5,104 nucleotides of DNA. Origin: JBBAFM01 sp041655415 (GTDB taxonomy: Bacteria > Bacillota > Clostridia > Peptostreptococcales > JAAYPU01). The DNA lies in assembly GCA_964429195.1 (NCBI GenBank), contig CAYSBC010000094.1:1-5104 (forward strand), written 5' to 3'. The position numbers were made by a program, and so were the translations under genes. Shown here one piece after another: positions 1 through 5,104 of the stretch (positions are counted from its first letter, which is position 1; the number at the start of each line of letters is the position of its first letter). The notes below the pieces were generated by a model. The model was not told the origin of the DNA. It saw only the letters and a program-made list of their open reading frames with translations, and ran no database searches.

Positions 1-91
1 TGGCGGAGAAGGAGGGATTTGAACCCTCGCGTCGGTGGCCCGACCTACCGCATTTCGAGTGCGGACCCTTCAGCCACTTGGGTACTTCTCC
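1..91 (-). tRNA. tRNA-Ser (anticodon CGA)
   Basis: This is a class II serine tRNA that reads UCG codons. Read on the minus strand, every arm can be traced. The 7-bp acceptor stem is GGAGAAG/CTTCTCC, with discriminator G and an encoded CCA at bases 3-1. The D arm is a CCC/GGG stem. The anticodon stem CCGCA/TGCGG encloses loop CTCGAAA, with the anticodon CGA at complement of 55-57. The long variable arm has stem GTCGG/CCGAC, the hallmark of tRNA-Ser, and the T arm is GAGGG-TTCAAAT-CCCTC. The arms add up to 91 nucleotides with no mismatch in the stems, so it should be functional. It is transcribed away from xerD. Identity as Ser rather than Leu rests on the CGA anticodon, the discriminator G and the variable-arm stem. 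Confidence 0.97.
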
Positions 92-108
92 TCAAAGCTC
101 GCTATCAA

Positions 109-117
109 ATTATAGCA
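109..117 (-). promoter_or_regulatory. Extended -10 promoter of the tRNA-Ser gene
   Basis: On the minus strand the sequence reads TGCTATAAT, a perfect sigma-A -10 hexamer (complement of 109-114) with the TGn extension. Transcription would start near base 102, leaving a leader of about ten nucleotides before the tRNA 5' end at 91. No good -35 hexamer lies at 16-18 bp spacing. That fits an extended -10 promoter, which depends less on the -35. Confidence 0.6.
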
Positions 118-170
118 CATTTTGAAAAAATAGAAAACAAAATTTCAGGCTCTTATCCTATCAGAATCAT

Positions 171-198
171 TTGATAAGCAAGAAAAATAGAGTATAAT
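171..198 (+). promoter_or_regulatory. Sigma-A promoter of the xerD-deoB-pdp unit
   Basis: A -35 box TTGATA (171-176) and a perfect -10 box TATAAT (193-198) are separated by 16 bp. This predicts a transcription start around 205 and a leader of about 55 bases before the xerD start codon. It is the only convincing plus-strand promoter upstream of the gene cluster. The -10 is the left arm of a short palindrome (TATAAT-AGG-ATTATA), and the -35 overlaps the right arm of another (TATCA-N8-TGATA), which might bind a regulator. Confidence 0.65.
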
Positions 199-244
199 AG
201 GATTATAGTGAACCAAAAGCCTTCTAGCATAACAATACATATTG

Positions 245-250
245 AGAGGA
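245..250 (+). promoter_or_regulatory. Ribosome binding site that sets the xerD start
   Basis: AGAGGA lies 9 bases before the ATG at 260. It favours that ATG over an in-frame TTG at 242, which has no Shine-Dalgarno sequence upstream and would add six residues not typical of XerD. The purine run between the site and the ATG makes the exact pairing register uncertain. Confidence 0.6.
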
Positions 251-259
251 AGAGAGAGA

Positions 260-1144
260 ATGGAAAAAGAATTGCAGGACTATTTGAATTATCTTTTAGC
301 AGAAAAGAAAATTTCGAAACATACATTTGTTGCCTACAAAGCGGACATAGAAAAATTCTTAGCTTACCTACATGAAAAATCAGTGGATGATTGGGGCAAG
401 ATAAGCAAAACCTTTGTCATAGGCTATGTTTTAAAGCTAAAAGAAGAAGGTCGTGCCTCATCCACTATTTTAAGAAATATTTCTGCCATCCGATCTTTTT
501 CTGATTTTCTCATTCTCAAGGGTATTCTCAAAGTCGATCCTACCCTAGGTATCGATATACCTCAAGGGAAAAAAACCGATGTGGAGTATCTAACGATAGA
601 AGAAATTGAGCTTTTACTGAGCCAGCCTGACGAATCCATGAAGGGCATTCGAGATAGAGCAATCTTGGAAACCCTTTACGGAACAGGTGTCAAGGTATCA
701 GAGCTCATCGACTTAAAAGTAGAAGATGTGAATATAAGGATGAAATTTATTACATGCAGCGGTGACCACGGTAAACCTAGAATCATCCCCTTAGGGAAAA
801 TGGCTGCCGAGGCTTTGCGAAAATATATGGAAGAATTCAGGAAAAAGATTGTCAAAGGAGAAGATGAGCACGCATTTTTTCTTAACTTAAGCGGGACCGG
901 ACTAAGCAGGCAAGGCTTATGGAAAATCATCAAAAAATATGCTGCAGAGTCGAATCTCGGCAAAGAAATAACGCCGGTAACTCTCCGGCATTCCTTTGGT
1001 GTCCACTTGGTCCAAAACGGGGCCGACTTAAAATCCGTCCAGGAATTAATGGGACACTCCGATATTTCCACAACTCAAATCTATGCGGATATTATAAAAT
1101 ATAGACTTAAAGAGGTTTATGATAGAACTCATCCAAGAGCTTAA
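260..1144 (+). CDS. xerD: XerD-like tyrosine recombinase with altered catalytic residues
   Basis: This is a 294-residue protein of the XerC/XerD family, close to the 298 residues of E. coli XerD. XerD normally works with XerC and the translocase FtsK at the dif site to resolve chromosome dimers. Residues 1 to about 85 match the N-terminal SAM-like core-binding domain, and about 108-290 the catalytic domain. Seen in the catalytic part: R243 and H244 of the HxxRH box, H266 in MGHSD, the nucleophile Y275 in TTQIY, and the family tail HPRA. Three other positions differ. The GLRVSEL arginine is K145, the GKGNKER lysine position aligns with D169 (K172 is nearby and might substitute), and the first H of HxxRH is V240. 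Recombinase activity is therefore doubtful although the frame is intact. Assignment as XerD rather than XerC rests on synteny with deoB and dacF. It is the first gene of the unit. Confidence 0.88.
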   Translation: MEKELQDYLNYLLAEKKISKHTFVAYKADIEKFLAYLHEKSVDDWGKISKTFVIGYVLKLKEEGRASSTILRNISAIRSFSDFLILKGILKVDPTLGIDIPQGKKTDVEYLTIEEIELLLSQPDESMKGIRDRAILETLYGTGVKVSELIDLKVEDVNIRMKFITCSGDHGKPRIIPLGKMAAEALRKYMEEFRKKIVKGEDEHAFFLNLSGTGLSRQGLWKIIKKYAAESNLGKEITPVTLRHSFGVHLVQNGADLKSVQELMGHSDISTTQIYADIIKYRLKEVYDRTHPRA

Positions 1145-1149
1145 GGAGG
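1143..1149 (+). promoter_or_regulatory. deoB ribosome binding site overlapping the xerD stop
   Basis: AAGGAGG begins inside the xerD stop codon (TAA, 1142-1144). It lies 5 bases before the ATG at 1155 and 8 before the ATG at 1158. It rules out an in-frame ATG at 1119 inside xerD, which lacks such a site. The arrangement suggests translational coupling between xerD and deoB. Confidence 0.8.
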
Positions 1150-1154
1150 AAAAA

Positions 1155-2324
1155 ATGATGAAAAGAGCGATAGTGATTGTACTAGATAGTCTTGGAATTG
1201 GTGCATTAGAGGATGCCAAAGACTATGGAGATGAAAATGCTAACACACTAGGAAATATTGTCAAAAATCATGATATCCATATTCCGAATTTAGTTAAATT
1301 GGGATTAGGTCATATTGAAGGCGTGGATTACTTAGAAAAAACAGAAAAACCTCTAGGAGCCTTTGGCAGAGCATCGGAGCTATCTAAGGGAAAGGATACC
1401 ACTGCAGGTCATTGGGAAATGATGGGTCTGCCTGTAAAGGTGCCTTTTAACACTTTCCCCGAAGGCTTTCCAAAGGCATTCATAGCAGAATTTGAAAAAA
1501 GAATCGGAAGGAAAACCATGGGCAATTACCCGGCTTCAGGCACGGAAATCATCAAAGATCTTGGGGAAGAACATATTGCTACCGGAGATATCATCGTTTA
1601 CACCTCGGCAGACAGTGTTTTTCAAATTGCAGCTCACGAAGGAGTGGTCGCCTTGGAAGAACTGTACAAGATATGCGAAATTGCCAGGGAGATGTTGGTC
1701 GATGACCTGCAAGTAGCTAGGGTTATTGCAAGGCCCTTTATAGGGGAAAATGGAAATTATACAAGGACGGAAAACCGAAGGGATTTTTCCATATCACCCT
1801 TTGAAAATACGGCCTTAGACCATATAAAAAATAGCGGCAAGGTGGTTTATGCCGTCGGTAAAATAGAAGATATTTTTAATAAGCAGGGCATTACCAAGGC
1901 GGTTCATACGAAAGATAATATGGATGGAGTGGATAAGACTTTAGAGGCTATGGAGCAATCCTTTAACGGTCTTTTGTTTACTAATCTGGTGGACTTTGAT
2001 GCTCAGTTTGGTCATCGAAGGAACTGCCTGGGCTATAAAGGGGCTATGGAGGAATTTGATGCAAGGTTGCCGGAAATTCTGGGCCTTCTAAAGGAAGAAG
2101 ACATCTTAATTTTGACCGCTGATCATGGCAATGATCCGGCACATCATGGTACAGACCATACGAGGGAATATGTTCCTATTCTAGTGGTTGGGAAACATGT
2201 CAGTGAGAATATTGACTTAAAAACTCGGGAAAGCTTTGCAGATATCGGAGCCAGCATTTGCGATTACCTAGCTGTTACGCCGACAAAATATGGCAAGAGC
2301 TTCATAAAAGAAATCCTCAAATAG
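1155..2324 (+). CDS. deoB: Phosphopentomutase DeoB
   Basis: The 389-residue protein interconverts (deoxy)ribose-1-phosphate and (deoxy)ribose-5-phosphate in the cytoplasm, linking nucleoside breakdown to the pentose phosphate pathway and to deoxyribose aldolase. It belongs to the alkaline phosphatase superfamily and has the usual length. Visible metal and catalytic residues, placed by comparison with Bacillus phosphopentomutase, are D11 (VLDSLGIG), the Thr pair T82-T83 in GKDTTAGHWE that includes the phosphorylated threonine, D282 and H287 in DFDAQFGHRR, D323-H324 in TADHGNDP, and H335 in GTDHTREY. The inserted cap domain lies roughly between residues 100 and 215. The start could equally be the adjacent ATG at 1158, giving 388 residues. 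The gene follows xerD after 10 bases and precedes pdp, which makes its substrate. No key residue is missing. Confidence 0.96.
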   Translation: MMKRAIVIVLDSLGIGALEDAKDYGDENANTLGNIVKNHDIHIPNLVKLGLGHIEGVDYLEKTEKPLGAFGRASELSKGKDTTAGHWEMMGLPVKVPFNTFPEGFPKAFIAEFEKRIGRKTMGNYPASGTEIIKDLGEEHIATGDIIVYTSADSVFQIAAHEGVVALEELYKICEIAREMLVDDLQVARVIARPFIGENGNYTRTENRRDFSISPFENTALDHIKNSGKVVYAVGKIEDIFNKQGITKAVHTKDNMDGVDKTLEAMEQSFNGLLFTNLVDFDAQFGHRRNCLGYKGAMEEFDARLPEILGLLKEEDILILTADHGNDPAHHGTDHTREYVPILVVGKHVSENIDLKTRESFADIGASICDYLAVTPTKYGKSFIKEILK

Positions 2325-2342
2325 GAGGTTTCTAAGGAGGTT
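2323..2342 (+). promoter_or_regulatory. Tandem Shine-Dalgarno sequences before pdp
   Basis: AGGAGGTT occurs twice, at 2323-2330 overlapping the deoB stop codon (TAG, 2322-2324) and at 2335-2342. The second copy, as AAGGAGG (2334-2340), lies 8 bases before the pdp ATG at 2349 and is the working site. The first is too far away for direct initiation and may simply be a short duplication or a ribosome standby site. Confidence 0.6.
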
Positions 2343-2348
2343 GCACAC

Positions 2349-3671
2349 ATGAATATGTTGGATTTGATCTATAAGAAAAAGGAAGGCAAAGCTCTCACAA
2401 GAGAGGAGTTTAAATATTTCATTCAAGGTTATACTCGGGGAGACATAGCGGATTACCAGGCATCAGCACTTTTAATGGCTATTTATTTTCAGGGACTGAC
2501 CAAGGAAGAGACATTTTTGCTGACTGAGCAAATGCTCCAATCAGGAGACAGCATGGATTTATCCTTTATAAAAGGTATAAAAGTCGACAAACACAGCACA
2601 GGTGGTGTAGGGGATAAGACCACCTTGATAGTGGGACCTTTGGCTGCATCCTGCGGTGTTCCTATCGCTAAGATGTCAGGAAGAGGTCTGGGTTTTACAG
2701 GAGGAACCATTGATAAATTAGAGTCCATACCGGGATTTAGAACCTCTCTTTCTGGAGAAGAATTCACCAAAAATGTCAATGAAATCAGTATTTCCCTCAT
2801 CGGTCAGACAGGGGATATTGCTCCTGCCGACAAGAAGCTTTATGCCCTAAGGGATGTTACAGGTACAGTGGATAATATCGGTTTGATTGCAGGAAGCATT
2901 ATGAGCAAAAAGCTAGCATCGGGGAGTGACGCCATTGTCCTTGATGTAAAATGTGGCAACGGGGCCTTTATGCCGGATATGGAAAGCGCTATTCTTCTTT
3001 CGGAGTACATGACAGAAATCGGCCAACATGCGGGCAAGGAAACTATCGCCATTGTAACAGATATGAATCAACCTCTGGGACGTTGTATCGGCAATGCTCT
3101 AGAGGTCCAAGAGGCTATCCAGGTTTTGAAGGGAGAAGGTCCTGAGGATATTACTCATTTATCCCTTGTCCTTGCTGCTTACATTCTTTTATTAGGCGGG
3201 AAAACCAATTCCTACGAAGAAGCGCTGGAGAAGGTCAAGGAAAAGCTTTATGACGGAAGCGGTTTCGCAAAATTAGAAGAATTGATTGACGCCCAAGGCG
3301 GAGATGCCCGGGTCACCAGTGATTTTAAATTTTTCAAGACCAGCCCCATGACAGAGGTTTTTGCCTCGGAAGCAGGCTACGTGACAGAGCTTTTAGCCCA
3401 TGAAATAGGGAAAGCTTCTTTGACAACAGGTGCAGGTCGTGAGACAAAAGAATCGGCACTTGATTTGGGAGCCGGAATCACTTTGGCAAAAAAAATAGGT
3501 GATCAAGTTAATAAAGGAGATCTATTAGCCAAGGTTTATTGTGATTATGATGAGAAGACTGACGAGGCTATAAAGATTGTTAAAAATGCTTATAAAATTG
3601 AAAAAACAAGACAAGATCCACCAAAGCTCGTTAAAGCAATTATCTCTCATGATAATGTGAAAATATTCTAA
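2349..3671 (+). CDS. pdp: Pyrimidine-nucleoside phosphorylase
   Basis: The 440-residue enzyme uses phosphate to cleave uridine, thymidine and deoxyuridine into the base and (deoxy)ribose-1-phosphate, which the neighbouring DeoB then processes. It belongs to the thymidine/pyrimidine nucleoside phosphorylase family. The domains run in order: an all-alpha N-terminal domain (about 1-65), an alpha/beta phosphate-binding domain, and a C-terminal PYNP domain (about 345-420). The family signature SGRGLGFTGGTIDKLE is at 110-125. Phosphate-site residues K81, H82, S83, K108, S110 and T120 and base-site residues R168, S183 and K187 are all present, so the active site looks complete. The numbering coincides with the Geobacillus enzyme, which favours a broad-specificity Pdp over a strict thymidine phosphorylase (DeoA). 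The start at 2349 is set by an AAGGAGG 8 bases upstream; an in-frame ATG at 2355 is less well placed. The gene lies 24 bases after deoB. Confidence 0.95.
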   Translation: MNMLDLIYKKKEGKALTREEFKYFIQGYTRGDIADYQASALLMAIYFQGLTKEETFLLTEQMLQSGDSMDLSFIKGIKVDKHSTGGVGDKTTLIVGPLAASCGVPIAKMSGRGLGFTGGTIDKLESIPGFRTSLSGEEFTKNVNEISISLIGQTGDIAPADKKLYALRDVTGTVDNIGLIAGSIMSKKLASGSDAIVLDVKCGNGAFMPDMESAILLSEYMTEIGQHAGKETIAIVTDMNQPLGRCIGNALEVQEAIQVLKGEGPEDITHLSLVLAAYILLLGGKTNSYEEALEKVKEKLYDGSGFAKLEELIDAQGGDARVTSDFKFFKTSPMTEVFASEAGYVTELLAHEIGKASLTTGAGRETKESALDLGAGITLAKKIGDQVNKGDLLAKVYCDYDEKTDEAIKIVKNAYKIEKTRQDPPKLVKAIISHDNVKIF

Positions 3672-3735
3672 AATTGCCACATAATAATACCTCTTTTTCT
3701 GAATGTAAATGTTCTGCAAAGGTAAAATAAAAAGA

Positions 3736-3743
3736 AAAGGAGG
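3736..3743 (+). promoter_or_regulatory. Ribosome binding site that sets the dacF start
   Basis: AAAGGAGG lies 7 bases before the ATG at 3751. It excludes an in-frame ATG at 3709, which would put 14 lysine- and glycine-containing residues in front of the signal peptide and has no Shine-Dalgarno sequence. Confidence 0.85.
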
Positions 3744-3750
3744 TTTTTAT

Positions 3751-4908
3751 ATGCACAAAAAAGCCGTTGCGAAAATAATCGTATTTATTTTGCTTTTTTC
3801 TTTAATTCCTATACCGATTGCGGCAGAAGAATTCGATATAAATGCTAAATCCGCTATCCTCATTGATGGGAAAAGCGGGGATGTAATTTATGAAAAGAAT
3901 AGTCATGAAAAATTGCCACCTGCAAGCGTGACGAAGATTATGACCATGCTCTTAACAATGGAAGCTATAGAAAGAGGCGATATTCATCTGGAAGATAAGG
4001 TGACCATCAGTGCAAGAGCAGAGAGCATGGGTGGGAGTCAGTTGTACCTGGAAACAGGTGAACAGCAAACAGTAGAATCTCTCTTAAAAGGGATTGCCAT
4101 ATCTTCAGCAAATGATGCCTGCGTTGCAATGGGAGAATTTATTGGCGGCACAGAGGAGCTCTTTGTGGCATCCATGAATAAAAGGGCGAAAGAATTGAAT
4201 ATGGTGAATACCAATTTTGTGAATACCAATGGATTACCTGTAGAAAATCATTACACCACAGCTTACGATATAGCTATTATGTCCAGGGAATTGTTAAAGC
4301 ACCCGACTATCCATAATTGGTTAACCATTTGGATGGATACGCTGACAGTAGGAAAGGATGGTAAGCCTAAAACAGAATTGGGTTTAACCAATACCAACCG
4401 GCTTATCAAAACTTATCCGGGAGCCAATGGCATTAAAACAGGTTACACAGGAGAAGCCGGTTATTGTCTGTCCGCATCCGCTACAAAAAATAACATGACG
4501 TTAATATCCGTCGTACTGGGAGCTCCTACAACTCATGTCAGATGGAATGAATCTGCTAAATTATTAGATTACGGTTTTGCTGTTTATGAATGCATGACCT
4601 TAGCTTCTAAGAATCAAGTTTTAGGAACCGTCAATGTGGATAAAGGCAAGGAAGAAGTTATCCATGTTATTCCGGAAGAAGAAATCAGTTTATTAATTAA
4701 AAAAGAAGACAGAAAGAACATAACCAAGGAAATTAATATGCCGGAACAGGTAAAGGCTCCTATTAAAAAGGGCAGTATTATCGGAGAATTAGTTGTTTAT
4801 CGAAATAATGAAATTTATAAAACTTATCCCTTGATTGCAGAAACAGATATTGAATCAGCGAGCATTCTGAACATTTATTATAAATTATTTAAAAGCATCA
4901 TCTATTAA
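3751..4908 (+). CDS. dacF: D-alanyl-D-alanine carboxypeptidase, DacF type (S11 family)
   Basis: The 385-residue penicillin-binding protein removes the terminal D-alanine from peptidoglycan stem peptides outside the cytoplasmic membrane, limiting cross-linking. A signal peptide is clear: HKK at the start, a hydrophobic core at about 7-23, and likely cleavage after A24 or A25 before EEF. All three active-site motifs are present: SVTK with nucleophile S59 and K62, SAN at 119-121, and KTG at 229-231. Residues from about 275 to 365 fit the C-terminal beta domain of PBP5-like enzymes. The last 17 or so residues, rich in I, L, Y and K, could form the usual amphipathic membrane anchor. B. subtilis DacF (389 residues) occupies the same genomic slot before spoIIA and is made in the forespore under sigma-F, so a sporulation role is a reasonable inference. 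A DacA- or DacB-like role cannot be excluded from sequence alone. The gene follows pdp after 79 bases with no terminator between, so read-through is possible, and a strong terminator follows it. Confidence 0.93.
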   Translation: MHKKAVAKIIVFILLFSLIPIPIAAEEFDINAKSAILIDGKSGDVIYEKNSHEKLPPASVTKIMTMLLTMEAIERGDIHLEDKVTISARAESMGGSQLYLETGEQQTVESLLKGIAISSANDACVAMGEFIGGTEELFVASMNKRAKELNMVNTNFVNTNGLPVENHYTTAYDIAIMSRELLKHPTIHNWLTIWMDTLTVGKDGKPKTELGLTNTNRLIKTYPGANGIKTGYTGEAGYCLSASATKNNMTLISVVLGAPTTHVRWNESAKLLDYGFAVYECMTLASKNQVLGTVNVDKGKEEVIHVIPEEEISLLIKKEDRKNITKEINMPEQVKAPIKKGSIIGELVVYRNNEIYKTYPLIAETDIESASILNIYYKLFKSIIY

Positions 4909-4913
4909 AAAGG

Positions 4914-4978
4914 AAAAGAGCAAAGGTGTAGCTATAAGCAAATGAAAGGCTGCTCACTGCTCTTTGCTCTTTTTTTTT
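4914..4978 (+). terminator. Intrinsic terminator after dacF
   Basis: A perfect 12-bp stem forms between AAAAGAGCAAAG (4914-4925) and CTTTGCTCTTTT (4962-4973), ending in an unbroken run of T (4970-4978). The 36-base loop can fold further, pairing GTG-AGC (4926-4932, one bulged T) with GCTCAC (4952-4957). It starts six bases after the dacF stop. On the minus strand the stem is followed by TTTTCCTTTTT, so it may also stop transcripts arriving from the right. Confidence 0.9.
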
Positions 4979-4989
4979 GTCGTTTTGCC

Positions 4990-5044
4990 CACCTTTTTTC
5001 TTTAGCACCGATAAAATTTCTTTAAAAGGTAGAAAAGCAAGGTG
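4990..5044. repeat. Imperfect inverted repeat downstream of the terminator
   Basis: CACCTTTTTTCT (4990-5001) pairs with AGAAAA-gc-AAGGTG (5031-5044), 12 bp with a two-base bulge. A further ACC/GGT pairing (5007-5009 with 5028-5030) lies inside. Neither side carries the T-run of an intrinsic terminator in the right place. The AT-rich composition means part of the pairing could be chance. Function unknown. Confidence 0.4.
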
Positions 5045-5052
5045 TGAATACG

Positions 5053-5084
5053 ATATAATATCCTCGAAACCGAGGATATTATAT
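5053..5084. repeat. Perfect 14-bp inverted repeat (hairpin)
   Basis: Arms ATATAATATCCTCG (5053-5066) and CGAGGATATTATAT (5071-5084) are exact reverse complements around a four-base AAAC loop. The right arm is followed by GCCTCCGGCGG rather than a T-run, and on the minus strand the flank is CGTATTC, so it is not a canonical intrinsic terminator in either direction. Each arm contains TATAAT, one on each strand. It may be an operator, an RNA-stabilising hairpin or part of a dispersed palindromic element. The rest of 4979-5104 holds no coding region that I can support. Confidence 0.75.
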
Positions 5085-5104
5085 GCCTCCGGCGGATTTT
5101 ATGC

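Noticed and set aside
92..259. Riboswitch or T-box leader before xerD
   Set aside because: The predicted leader is only about 55 bases, with no terminator hairpin, T-box sequence or known riboswitch core.
676..1071. 131-codon open frame on the minus strand inside xerD
   Set aside because: It lies wholly antisense to a well-supported gene, has no recognisable motif, and its composition is that expected from the opposite strand.
1..1144. tRNA gene next to a tyrosine recombinase, suggesting an integrated mobile element
   Set aside because: The recombinase lies on the 5' side of the tRNA, whereas integrases usually sit beside the 3' end used as attachment site. It has XerD length and the HPRA tail, and is followed by the conserved deoB-pdp-dacF order. 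I saw no repeat of the tRNA 3' end in the window.
1119..1157. Longer deoB with a start inside xerD
   Set aside because: The ATG at 1119 has no Shine-Dalgarno sequence, while AAGGAGG is ideally placed for the ATGs at 1155 and 1158, where similarity to phosphopentomutases begins.
2489..2800. 103-codon open frame on the minus strand inside pdp
   Set aside because: It is antisense to conserved catalytic regions of pdp and shows no domain; it is a shadow frame.
3525..3719. 64-codon minus-strand frame spanning the pdp 3' end and the pdp-dacF gap
   Set aside because: Most of it is antisense to pdp. Its isoleucine- and tyrosine-rich content follows from the AT-rich sequence, and no ribosome binding site was evident.
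4979..5104. CRISPR array or tandem repeats
   Set aside because: The repeats are inverted pairs, not regularly spaced direct repeats, and no cas gene is present.

Overview
The window reads as ordinary chromosome of an AT-rich, low-GC Gram-positive bacterium, most likely an anaerobic, probably spore-forming member of the Clostridia. Three things point that way: strong AAGGAGG-type ribosome binding sites, the protein sequences, and the gene order. xerD, deoB (drm) and dacF follow one another as in the Bacillus subtilis ripX-drm-pupG-dacF-spoIIA region, but a pyrimidine nucleoside phosphorylase gene (pdp) sits where B. subtilis has the purine enzyme pupG. I cannot name the genus from the sequence alone.

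Layout. Bases 1-91 (minus strand) are a complete tRNA-Ser with anticodon CGA and an encoded CCA end, with its own extended -10 promoter at 109-117. A divergent sigma-A promoter (171-198) drives the plus-strand genes. xerD (260-1144), deoB (1155-2324) and pdp (2349-3671) follow with gaps of 10 and 24 bases and look like one transcription unit. After a 79-base gap without a visible terminator comes dacF (3751-4908). A strong intrinsic terminator (4914-4978) closes the unit. The last 126 bases hold no gene but contain a series of inverted repeats, including a perfect 14-bp hairpin at 5053-5084.

Function. Pdp splits pyrimidine (deoxy)nucleosides with phosphate into base and (deoxy)ribose-1-phosphate. 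DeoB isomerises that sugar to the 5-phosphate for central metabolism. These two form a nucleoside-salvage pair. XerD (chromosome dimer resolution) and DacF (peptidoglycan D,D-carboxypeptidase) are linked to them by conserved synteny rather than by pathway.

The most unusual point is the XerD protein. The frame is intact and the fold, tyrosine nucleophile and C-terminal HPRA tail are kept. However, the first catalytic arginine is lysine, the first histidine of the HxxRH motif is valine, and the hairpin lysine position aligns with aspartate. It may be inactive or need a partner for strand exchange. I saw no CRISPR array, insertion sequence, prophage or defence system.
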